Translations under genes and position numbers: made by a program | Notes under the pieces: model-generated | The model's input: the letters and a program-made list of their open reading frames with translations, nothing else | Told to the model about the DNA's origin: nothing | Databases searched by the model: none | Shown here: piece after piece, positions 1 through 5,131 of the stretch | How the letters are laid out: each line of letters begins with the position of its first letter | Position numbering within the stretch: position 1 is the first letter of the stretch | Source of the DNA: Pseudomonadota bacterium | GTDB taxonomy: Bacteria; Pseudomonadota; Alphaproteobacteria; UBA8366; GCA-2717185 | DNA: 5,131 nt | Assembly: GCA_027619655.1 (NCBI GenBank) | Contig: JAQCHR010000310.1 | Span: 1 to 5,131 of the forward strand | Reading direction: 5' to 3'

Positions 1-1
1 C

Positions 2-46
2 GCGCTGAAGGAAAAGAAGATCGGCTGCTTCGTCGTCAAACCGTGA
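2..46 (+). CDS. C-terminal end of an upstream protein, probably SPOR-domain (partial)
   Basis: Reading from base 2, fourteen codons (ALKEKKIGCFVVKP) run to a TGA at 44-46; the start lies outside the window. The closing pattern of a short basic stretch, then a Cys, then hydrophobic residues and a final K/R-P resembles the last beta strand of SPOR domains, which bind denuded septal peptidoglycan in the periplasm. A SPOR protein directly before nagZ is the usual alphaproteobacterial order, which supports the call. The stop overlaps the proposed GTG start of nagZ (GTGA, 43-46), suggesting translational coupling. With so few residues visible, the domain assignment is inferred mainly from context. 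Confidence 0.55.
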   Translation, partial: ALKEKKIGCFVVKP

Positions 47-1080
47 GTGAAATGTCCCTTTCCGGCCGAACGGCCAGTGCTGTAATTTTCGGCTGTACCG
101 GGCTGTCGCTGCGCGACAGCGAGCGGCAGTTTTTCCGCGATGCTGAACCCATCGGGTTTATTCTCTTCGCCCGCAATGTTGAATCGCCGGACCAGGTTCG
201 GCGTCTCGTGGCCGAATTGCGCGAATGCGCCGGGGGCGATTCCGCCTTTGTGCTGATCGACCAGGAGGGCGGCCGTGTCGCGCGGTTGAAGCCGCCCTAC
301 TGGCGCGAAGCGCCGCCGGCGGGCCGTATCGGCGCGCTGTATGCGGCCAGTCCGGATGCCGGCATCGCGGCGGCTTGGCTCAATGCCCGGCTGCAGGCGG
401 AGGAGCTCCATGCGCTGGGGATCGATGTCGATTGCGCCCCGGTGCTCGACCTTTCCGTGCCGGGCGCCCATGACATCATCGGCGACCGGTCGTTCGGCGC
501 GGATACGGCGGCAATAGCCGCGCTGGGTCGAAGCGCCTGCAACGGTTTCATGGCCGGCGGCGTGCTGCCGGTCGTCAAGCATGTGCCGGGACACGGCCGG
601 GCCCTGCAGGACAGCCACAAGGCGCTGCCGGTCGTCAGTGTGGCGCGGCAGGTTCTGGAATCCACCGATTTTGCGCCCTTCCGCGACCTGGCCGACATGC
701 CCGCCGCCATGACCGCGCATGTGGTCTACGAGGCGGTGGATTCCGATAACCCGGCGACCACATCGGCGATGGTCATCCGCGATGTCATTCGCGGCGCGAT
801 CGGGTTCGACGGTCTGTTGATCAGCGACGATCTGTCCATGAAGGCCCTGCAGGGCGGGCTTGGCGCGCGTGCCGCCGCCGCGCACCGGGCCGGCTGCGAT
901 GTGGTGCTGCACTGTAACGGCGACATGGCGGAAATGCAGGCGGTTGCTGCCGAATGCGGGCGCCTGACGGCGGATGCGGAACGTCGGATTGTCGTGGCGC
1001 GGGCCTGCCTGGCCGGCCGGGAAGTGGTTCCCGCCGACGGGGTGCAGCGGTTTTCCGAACTCATGTCGCAATTGCCATGA
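43..1080 (+). CDS. nagZ: Beta-N-acetylhexosaminidase NagZ (glycoside hydrolase family 3)
   Basis: Cytosolic enzyme of peptidoglycan recycling that removes N-acetylglucosamine from GlcNAc-1,6-anhydroMurNAc (with or without peptide) imported from the periplasm. The 345-residue length suits single-domain Gram-negative NagZ. Family landmarks appear in order: GFILFARN (38-45), IDQEGGRVARL (72-82), DVDCAPVLDL (128-137), GDRSFG (147-152), VVKHVPGHG (177-185), DSH (190-192) and SDDLSM (261-266). By family knowledge, Asp262 is the likely catalytic nucleophile and the Asp190/His192 dyad the general acid/base; the substrate-binding KH (179-180) is also present. No signal peptide is seen. The GTG at 43 overlaps the upstream stop as GTGA; an ATG at 52 would give a protein three residues shorter, and neither has a clear Shine-Dalgarno. 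The stop overlaps the next gene's ATG. The function call is firm; only the start is uncertain. Confidence 0.96.
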   Translation: MSEMSLSGRTASAVIFGCTGLSLRDSERQFFRDAEPIGFILFARNVESPDQVRRLVAELRECAGGDSAFVLIDQEGGRVARLKPPYWREAPPAGRIGALYAASPDAGIAAAWLNARLQAEELHALGIDVDCAPVLDLSVPGAHDIIGDRSFGADTAAIAALGRSACNGFMAGGVLPVVKHVPGHGRALQDSHKALPVVSVARQVLESTDFAPFRDLADMPAAMTAHVVYEAVDSDNPATTSAMVIRDVIRGAIGFDGLLISDDLSMKALQGGLGARAAAAHRAGCDVVLHCNGDMAEMQAVAAECGRLTADAERRIVVARACLAGREVVPADGVQRFSELMSQLP

Positions 1081-1769
1081 TCGGCGATTTCGGCCAGATC
1101 GCCCTGACGGTTTCGGTCTGGATCATCCCGGTGTTGCTGGCCATAACGCTGCATGAAGCCGCGCATGGCTGGGCTGCCTGGAAACTGGGCGATGACACGG
1201 CGAAGATCCTCGGCCGGGTCAGCTTCAATCCGTTCCGCCACATCGACCGTTTCGGCACGATCATCTTGCCGGCGCTGCTGCTGTTCGTGCGGGCGCCATT
1301 CCTGTTCGGCTGGGCAAAGCCCGTCCCGGTCAATTTCCGCAAACTGCGCGACCCGCGCCGGGGCATGGTCCTGGTCGCCGTCGCCGGTCCGGGGGCCAAT
1401 TTCATCCTCGCCTATGCTTCGGCGCTGCTGCTGCACGGGGTTGCGTTCCTGCCGGGCGATGCAGCGCCCTGGGTGGCGGCGAACCTGTTCAACTCCATCA
1501 AGCTGAACGTCGTGCTGGCGGTGTTCAACATGCTGCCACTGCCGCCGCTGGATGGTGGCCGGGTGGCGGTCGGCCTGCTGCCGGATAATCTGGCGCGGCC
1601 TCTGGCCCGGATGGAGAAATACGGGATGTTCATCCTGATCGGGCTGATTTTCCTGCTGCCGATGATCGGCCGGGAATTCGGCTATGACGTGAACGTGTTT
1701 TCCTGGCTGGTCGGCGGCCCGGTTGCCTATCTGACGGAAGCCATTGCGATGGCTGCCGGCATTGATTAG
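1077..1769 (+). CDS. Site-2 protease family (M50) intramembrane zinc metalloprotease
   Basis: Predicted polytopic inner-membrane protein of 230 residues in the short bacterial S2P group (M50B, YwhC-like), which lacks PDZ domains. The zinc-binding HEAAH motif is at 26-30 inside the first hydrophobic segment (about 9-25). NPxxHIDxxGT follows (51-61), and the third zinc ligand is expected to be Asp159 in NMLPLPPLDGGR (151-162). Further hydrophobic segments lie at about 62-79, 98-120, 140-153 and 183-197. All metal-ligand motifs are intact, so it is probably active, but its substrate cannot be deduced; related enzymes cleave membrane-bound regulators or remnant signal peptides. The ATG at 1077 sits in an ATGA overlap with the nagZ stop, and no Shine-Dalgarno is evident, so coupling to nagZ is likely. 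The same frame stays open upstream to about 954 inside nagZ, but that part is shadow sequence. The TAG stop forms the first bases of the downstream palindrome. Confidence 0.92.
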   Translation: MIGDFGQIALTVSVWIIPVLLAITLHEAAHGWAAWKLGDDTAKILGRVSFNPFRHIDRFGTIILPALLLFVRAPFLFGWAKPVPVNFRKLRDPRRGMVLVAVAGPGANFILAYASALLLHGVAFLPGDAAPWVAANLFNSIKLNVVLAVFNMLPLPPLDGGRVAVGLLPDNLARPLARMEKYGMFILIGLIFLLPMIGREFGYDVNVFSWLVGGPVAYLTEAIAMAAGID

Positions 1770-1832
1770 ATCAGGTCATGGTTTGTCGGAATCGCCTGTG
1801 GCGATCCCGGAAAATCATGTGAATCTGATCTA
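1767..1832. repeat. Imperfect palindrome 1, between the protease gene and scpA
   Basis: Outer arms TAGATCAG (1767-1774) and CTGATCTA (1825-1832) are perfect inverted repeats. Inside them CATG (1777-1780) pairs with CATG (1816-1819), followed by a 7-base stretch and then GGAATCGC (1788-1795) against GCGATCCC (1801-1808), 7 of 8 complementary, around the loop CTGTG. Read as + strand RNA, the segment 1777-1819 folds with 17 of 19 positions paired, counting two G-U wobbles. The left arm starts at the TAG stop codon of the protease gene. It resembles the small palindromic intergenic repeats found in many bacterial genomes; there is no T-run, so a standard terminator is unlikely. Confidence 0.75.
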
Positions 1833-1844
1833 TCTTATTGAAGA

Positions 1845-1907
1845 TATAGCACCTTCACAGGTTTACATGGAACCTGTCGCGGTTCCAATTAAACCTGATG
1901 TGCTATA
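1845..1907. repeat. Imperfect palindrome 2, directly upstream of scpA
   Basis: Three nested complementary blocks are visible: TATAGCAC (1845-1852) with GTGCTATA (1900-1907), AGGTTTA (1859-1865) with TAAACCT (1890-1896), and TGGAACC (1868-1874) with GGTTCCA (1881-1887). That gives 22 perfect pairs around the loop TGTCGC, broken by a symmetric 2-base mismatch and an asymmetric 6/3-base bulge. The segment CAGGTTTACATG (1858-1869) matches the reverse complement of 1816-1827 in palindrome 1 (CAGATTCACATG) at 10 of 12 positions, so the two look like related elements. The last base of the right arm is the first base of the scpA ribosome-binding sequence. Confidence 0.8.
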
Positions 1908-1912
1908 GGAAA
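1907..1912 (+). promoter_or_regulatory. Ribosome-binding site of scpA at the edge of palindrome 2
   Basis: AGGAAA lies four bases before the ATG at 1917 and is the best Shine-Dalgarno match near any plausible scpA start. Its first A is also the final base of the palindrome's right arm, so folding of that hairpin would leave most of the site free but directly beside the stem. Confidence 0.6.
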
Positions 1913-1916
1913 GCCC

Positions 1917-2735
1917 ATGGCGGAGGAAACGACACAAAACGACGAAACCGATGCGTTTGAGAGCGAAACGCCCGATTACGTCGTGCCCCTGGATGACAGC
2001 CTGGTGCTGGACCTGGACGGGTTTTCCGGGCCCATCGACGTGCTGCTGGCGCTGGCCCGCGACCACAAGGTTGATATCACCCGGATTTCGATCCTGGCGC
2101 TGGCGGACCAGTACCTCGCCTTCATCGCGCGGGCGCGGGAATTGCGGCTGGAAATCGCCGCGGACTATCTGGTCATGGCGGCCTGGCTGGCCTATCTGAA
2201 ATCGCGTCTGCTGCTGCCGCATACCGATAATCAGGACGAACCGTCCGGCGCCGAACTCGCGGCGCGGCTGGCGTTTCAACTGCAGCGGCTGGAGGCAATG
2301 CGCAAGGCGTCGGAACAGCTGATGCAACTGCCGCAGCTTGGCCAGGAATTCTTCGCCCGGGGCGCCCCGGACCCGGTGATTGTCGAAACGACGACAGAAT
2401 TCACAGCCAAGTTATACGATCTGCTGTCGGTCTACGGCCTGATCCGGCAACGCAGCGAATCCTCGGTATTGCATATCGCGCCGCTGAACCTGTATTCGAT
2501 GGACGATGCGCTGACCCGCCTCAGCACGCTGATCGGCAATATCCCAGACTGGACTGTCCTGTCGAATTTCCTGCCGGAAGGCGGCGGCGACGCGCTGGTC
2601 ATCCGGTCGGGGATTGCATCGACCTTCGCCGCCAGCCTTGAACTCACCAAGCAGGGCAAGCTGCAATTGAGCCAGTCCGAAACCTTCGCACCGATATTCC
2701 TGCGTGGCAGAAAAGATGACCCTGACAATGGATAG
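1917..2735 (+). CDS. scpA: Segregation and condensation protein A
   Basis: Kleisin subunit of the SMC-ScpA-ScpB condensin, which bridges the SMC heads and organises and segregates the replicated chromosome in the cytoplasm. The 272 residues carry the family hallmarks: FSGPIDVLLALARDHKVDI (36-54), the helical YLVMAAWLAYLKSRLLLP (84-101), a poorly conserved linker predicted to contact ScpB, and a C-terminal winged-helix region near 225-263 (TFAASLELTKQGKLQLSQ) expected to bind the SMC cap. The first 30 or so residues are acidic and look disordered, ahead of the usual start of the kleisin domain. ATG 1917 is chosen for its AGGAAA site. The 3' end overlaps scpB. The palindromes upstream make a separate transcriptional or post-transcriptional input possible, though I see no convincing sigma-70 promoter in the gap. 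Confidence 0.96.
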   Translation: MAEETTQNDETDAFESETPDYVVPLDDSLVLDLDGFSGPIDVLLALARDHKVDITRISILALADQYLAFIARARELRLEIAADYLVMAAWLAYLKSRLLLPHTDNQDEPSGAELAARLAFQLQRLEAMRKASEQLMQLPQLGQEFFARGAPDPVIVETTTEFTAKLYDLLSVYGLIRQRSESSVLHIAPLNLYSMDDALTRLSTLIGNIPDWTVLSNFLPEGGGDALVIRSGIASTFAASLELTKQGKLQLSQSETFAPIFLRGRKDDPDNG

Positions 2736-3381
2736 ATTTGAACTGATGCGCCTGCTGGAGGCGATGCTGTTCGGGTCGAGCGAACCGCTTTCCGTTCGCG
2801 AGCTGACAGACCGCATGCCCGAAGGCGCCGATATTCTCGGCCTGATTTCGGAATTGCGGGAACAATACGCCAATCGCGGCGTGCACCTGGTGCAACTGGA
2901 TACCCGCTGGGCCTTCCGGACGGCGCCCGATCTCGGGCCGCATCTGCGCCTGCAGCGGACAGTGCAGCGCAAGATGTCCCGTGCGGCGCTGGAGGTGCTG
3001 GCCATTGTCGCCTATCACCAGCCGGTGACCCGGGCCGAGATCGAGGAAATCCGGGGCGTGGCGACCAGCCGGGGCACGCTGGACATCCTGCTGGAAGCCG
3101 GCTGGATCCGGCCGCGTGGCCGGCGGCGGACGCCGGGAAGGCCGGTTACCTGGGGCGTTTCGGAAGCCTTTCTGGATCATTTCGGCCTGGAAAGCATCGA
3201 GGCCCTGCCGGGTATCGAGGAACTGAAGGCAGCGGGGCTGCTGGAGAAGCGGCCCGGGCTTGGCCTGCTGTCGGCCTTTGCCGATGACGAAGAGCAGGAT
3301 GCCGATCCGGATGCGCCGGATCTGGAAGAAGACCCCTATGACGCCGTGGAGCCGGACGATGCCATTCCGCTGGATGACTGA
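2716..3381 (+). CDS. scpB: Segregation and condensation protein B
   Basis: Partner of ScpA that dimerises through winged-helix domains and regulates the SMC complex. Numbering from ATG 2716 (221 residues): an N-terminal winged helix begins at RLLEAMLFGSSEPL (12-25), the second at MSRAALEVLAIVAYHQPVTR (87-106), with EIEEIRGV (108-115) and the diagnostic GRPVTWGVSEAFLDHFGL (141-158). The last 33 or so residues are very acidic (12 Asp and 6 Glu from 189 on) and look disordered, a tail common in alphaproteobacterial ScpB. The start is uncertain: GTG 2704, ATG 2716 and ATG 2728 are in frame and none has a good Shine-Dalgarno. All overlap the end of scpA (stop 2733-2735), implying translational coupling and matched subunit production. 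The function call is firm. Confidence 0.94.
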   Translation: MTLTMDRFELMRLLEAMLFGSSEPLSVRELTDRMPEGADILGLISELREQYANRGVHLVQLDTRWAFRTAPDLGPHLRLQRTVQRKMSRAALEVLAIVAYHQPVTRAEIEEIRGVATSRGTLDILLEAGWIRPRGRRRTPGRPVTWGVSEAFLDHFGLESIEALPGIEELKAAGLLEKRPGLGLLSAFADDEEQDADPDAPDLEEDPYDAVEPDDAIPLDD

Positions 3382-3393
3382 CCCGGTGGCGGC

Positions 3394-4491
3394 ATGACGA
3401 TGGCCGCTACGGTCATCGCGCTGGAGGATGTCGGCCATGCCTATGACAACGTGGTCGCCGTCGATGGCTTGAGCCTGTCCGTGCAGGCCGGCGAAGTCGT
3501 CTGCCTGCTGGGGCCGTCCGGCTGCGGCAAGACGACGGTCCTGCGCATCGTTGCCGGGCTCGAACGGCTGCAACGGGGCCGGGTGCTGCTGAATGGCAAA
3601 CCCGCGACCGACCGGGGAGAGGATCTGCCGCCGGAACGCCGCAATATCGGCTTCCTGTTCCAGGATTATGCGCTGTTTCCGCATCTCACGGTCGCGCAGA
3701 ATGTCGGGTTCGGCCTGCAGCATCTTGCGGCCGGGCAGCGCCAGGCGCGGATCGCCGAAGTGCTGGAACTGGTCGTGATGGCGGATTACGGCGCGCGCTA
3801 TCCGCATGAACTGTCCGGCGGCCAGCAGCAGCGGGTCGCGCTGGCGCGGTCGCTGGCGCCGAAACCGCCGCTGGTGCTGCTCGATGAACCGTTTTCGGGA
3901 CTCGATGCCAGGATGCGCGACCAGGTGCGCGACCAGACCCTGCATGCGCTGCAGCAATGCGGCGCAGCAGCGTTGATGGTAACCCATGACGCGGAGGAAG
4001 CCATGTTCATGGGAGACCGGATCGCGGTGATGCGGTCCGGCCGGATGGTTCAATGCGGCGCGCCGGTCGAACTGTACTGCCAGCCCCGCGACGCCTTCGT
4101 GACGGAATTCTTCGGCGAGGTGAACCGGCTGCGCGGCACGGTCAGCAACGGCGCGGTGGCCACGCCCTTCGGCGAACTGCCGGCGGGCACGCTGGCGGAC
4201 GGGGCCGGCGCCGATATCCTGATCCGCCCCGAAGCGCTGCGGCTTGCCCCTGCCGCCGGCGATGTTGACCCTGAACGGGTGGTGACAGTGATCGCGTCGC
4301 GGATGCTGGGCCGGACAAGCCTGATCCATCTCCGCATCGACCGCGGGGGGGAAGACGAGTTGCATCTGCACGCCCGGATGCCGGGCCGTTTCCTGCCGGC
4401 GGAAAACGCGCGGCTGTCCGTTACCCTGGACCGCGCGCAGGCCTTTGTTTTTCCTGCCGAACGCTTACATGATAGGGTATCGTCGGTTTAG
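3394..4491 (+). CDS. ABC transporter ATP-binding protein, FbpC/PotA type
   Basis: Cytoplasmic ATPase subunit of a predicted ABC importer, 365 residues. Catalytic motifs are intact: Walker A GPSGCGKTT (40-48), Q-loop Gln90 in FLFQDYALFPHLTV, signature LSGGQQQR (140-147), Walker B LVLLDEP (160-166) with Glu165, D-loop SGLD (168-171) and switch His198 in VTHDAEEA. After about residue 240 a TOBE/OB-like regulatory domain follows, with the typical ILIRPEALRL (275-284). The closest family by style is Fe(III) importers (FbpC/AfuC), with polyamine (PotA), thiamine or sulfate importers as alternatives; the substrate cannot be settled from the ATPase alone. It starts 12 bases after scpB, with GGTGG (3385-3389) as a plausible ribosome-binding site; ATG 3400 is an alternative start. 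No permease or binding-protein gene lies in the window, so it must partner with membrane subunits encoded elsewhere. The base composition looks like that of its neighbours, giving no sign of recent transfer. Confidence 0.93.
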   Translation: MTMAATVIALEDVGHAYDNVVAVDGLSLSVQAGEVVCLLGPSGCGKTTVLRIVAGLERLQRGRVLLNGKPATDRGEDLPPERRNIGFLFQDYALFPHLTVAQNVGFGLQHLAAGQRQARIAEVLELVVMADYGARYPHELSGGQQQRVALARSLAPKPPLVLLDEPFSGLDARMRDQVRDQTLHALQQCGAAALMVTHDAEEAMFMGDRIAVMRSGRMVQCGAPVELYCQPRDAFVTEFFGEVNRLRGTVSNGAVATPFGELPAGTLADGAGADILIRPEALRLAPAAGDVDPERVVTVIASRMLGRTSLIHLRIDRGGEDELHLHARMPGRFLPAENARLSVTLDRAQAFVFPAERLHDRVSSV

Positions 4492-4537
4492 ACTGAACGT
4501 TGCGGGAATCGGTTCTTTTCTGTATTGATCGCGATCA
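4470..4537 (+). promoter_or_regulatory. Possible tatA promoter/operator region
   Basis: This covers the end of the ABC gene and part of the 88-base gap before tatA. TGATAGGGT (4470-4478) could be an extended -10 element, and TTGCGG (4500-4505) followed 17 bases later by TATTGA (4523-4528) is another weak match. TGATCGCGATCA (4526-4537) is a perfect 12-bp palindrome of operator-like size. Each promoter match keeps only about half of the sigma-70 consensus bases, so this is a tentative call. Confidence 0.25.
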
Positions 4538-4567
4538 TGCGGGTCTGCCGGGTTTTGTTGAATTTGT

Positions 4568-4572
4568 AAGGA
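4568..4572 (+). promoter_or_regulatory. Ribosome-binding site of tatA
   Basis: AAGGA is placed seven bases before the ATG at 4580, good spacing and one of the clearest Shine-Dalgarno sequences in the window. It fixes the tatA start and fits the high TatA levels normally needed for pore assembly. Confidence 0.75.
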
Positions 4573-4579
4573 TTGAATT

Positions 4580-4828
4580 ATGGGTGCTTTTAGCATTTGG
4601 CATTGGCTGATCGTGCTGGTGGTCGTGCTGGTCCTGTTTGGCGGGAAAGGCAAAATTTCGAGCCTGATGGGAGATTTCGGTAAGGGTTTGAAATCCTTTA
4701 AGAAAAACATTAAGGACGAAAACGACAAGGGTGGGACGGACGATTCCCAGGCACTGGAAGACGATAGGCCGGCGGCTGTTTCCAGGGACAGCGCCGAACC
4801 GGAGAAAGGCTCCAAGTCCGCTTCCTGA
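4580..4828 (+). CDS. tatA: Twin-arginine translocase subunit TatA
   Basis: Pore-forming subunit of the Tat system, which exports folded proteins with twin-arginine signal peptides across the inner membrane. The 82-residue protein has the TatA layout: a short N-terminus, one membrane helix (about 5-20, WHWLIVLVVVLVLF), an FGG hinge (20-22), an amphipathic helix with conserved GDFGKGLKSFKK (31-42), and a charged, probably disordered tail (about 44-82). Residue 8 is His where E. coli TatA has Gln. The FGG-K-GKISSLMGDFGKG pattern and its place before tatB mark it as TatA rather than TatB. The coding sequence is visibly richer in AAA/AAG, ATT and TTT codons than the neighbouring genes, much of which reflects the Lys-rich helix. 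It is separated from the ABC gene by 88 bases, so it may have its own promoter. Confidence 0.95.
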   Translation: MGAFSIWHWLIVLVVVLVLFGGKGKISSLMGDFGKGLKSFKKNIKDENDKGGTDDSQALEDDRPAAVSRDSAEPEKGSKSAS

Positions 4829-4878
4829 TCCCCGGTAACGGAATTCGGGCGGTTGCTTGGGGCTGACAGTGTCTGAAC

Positions 4879-5131
4879 ATGTTTGATGTCGGCTGGCAGG
4901 AACTTTTCATCATCGCGGTGGTCACCATCGTCGTGATCGGACCGAAGGAAATTCCGCGCGTGCTGCGCACGGTGATGCTCTGGACCCGCAAGATCAAGGG
5001 CATGGCCCGGGAATTCCAGAACAGTATCGACGACCTCGCGCGCGAAACCGAACTCGATGACATCAAGAAGGAACTCCAGCGGGCGAAGGATTTCGATCTC
5101 GAACGCGACATCGAGGATGCGATCGACCCGA
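4879..5131 (+). CDS. tatB: Twin-arginine translocase subunit TatB (3' end beyond window)
   Basis: Substrate-receptor component of the Tat system, which works with TatC to bind twin-arginine signal peptides. The 84 visible residues start with MFDVGWQELFIIAVVTIVVI, the classic TatB N-terminus with the conserved Glu8 in the membrane helix. GPKEIP (21-26) forms the hinge, and a long charged amphipathic/coiled-coil region (about 27-84) follows, containing KGMAREFQNSIDDLARE. The frame is still open at the window edge. ATG 4879 is the only start giving the canonical N-terminus, though no good Shine-Dalgarno precedes it (GGGG at 4859-4862 is too distant). It lies 50 bases after tatA, so co-transcription is likely, and tatC is expected next. 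Confidence 0.95.
   Translation, partial: MFDVGWQELFIIAVVTIVVIGPKEIPRVLRTVMLWTRKIKGMAREFQNSIDDLARETELDDIKKELQRAKDFDLERDIEDAIDP

Noticed and set aside
954..1076. N-terminal extension of the site-2 protease into nagZ
   Set aside because: The frame is open but the extra 41 residues are Gly/Arg-rich and unlike S2P proteins. The ATGA start at 1077 gives a normal protein with the zinc motif in the first membrane helix.
726..1436. Minus-strand open frame (236 codons) across the nagZ/protease junction
   Set aside because: Low-complexity Arg/Gln/Asp-rich composition and complete overlap with two well-supported + strand genes mark it as a shadow frame.
1767..1832. Rho-independent terminator after the site-2 protease
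   Set aside because: The stem is long, but no T-run follows either palindrome, so a classical intrinsic terminator is not supported.
1822..1850. scpA promoter with TATAGC (1845-1850) as the -10 element
   Set aside because: No acceptable -35 lies 16-18 bases upstream, and the TATAGC is part of the left arm of palindrome 2, which explains it better.
2644..4371. Long minus-strand open frame (575 codons) opposite scpB and the ABC gene
   Set aside because: Its product is rich in Arg, Gln, His and Pro with no recognisable domain, typical of the antisense frame of GC-rich genes. Both + strand genes beneath it have intact, unmistakable family motifs.
4710..5111. Minus-strand open frame (133 codons) opposite tatA/tatB
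   Set aside because: Ser/Arg-rich product without recognisable motifs; it lies across two clearly real Tat genes.

Overview
The window looks like an ordinary housekeeping stretch of a GC-rich alphaproteobacterial chromosome, probably Rhodospirillales-like. That placement is inferred from gene order (SPOR protein, nagZ, site-2 protease, scpA, scpB, tatA, tatB) and from protein style, not from a marker gene. All supported genes lie on the + strand, mostly with overlaps or very short gaps, so one or two co-transcribed units are likely.

Layout: positions 2-46 hold the last codons of an upstream protein, probably with a C-terminal SPOR (septal peptidoglycan-binding) domain. Next come nagZ (43-1080, peptidoglycan recycling) and a short M50-family site-2 protease (1077-1769). 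These three reading frames are linked by GTGA and ATGA stop/start overlaps. A 147-base gap (1770-1916) then holds two adjacent imperfect palindromes that fill almost all of it. scpA (1917-2735) and scpB (from about 2716 to 3381) overlap and encode the two non-SMC subunits of the chromosome condensation complex. A complete FbpC/PotA-type ABC transporter ATPase (3394-4491) follows 12 bases later, with no permease or binding protein in view. After an 88-base gap containing a perfect 12-bp palindrome come tatA (4580-4828) and the start of tatB (4879 to the window edge), components of the twin-arginine protein export system. tatC would be expected just beyond the window.

How the genes fit together: the first block concerns the cell wall and envelope (SPOR protein, NagZ, membrane protease), the second chromosome segregation (ScpAB), the third protein export (TatAB). 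The ABC ATPase fits none of these and is the one accessory-looking gene. No RNA genes, CRISPR arrays, insertion sequences or broken genes were seen, and no gene-free stretch exceeds 150 bases. I found no convincing new biological system. The best leads are the paired palindromes directly upstream of scpA and the unpartnered ABC ATPase.
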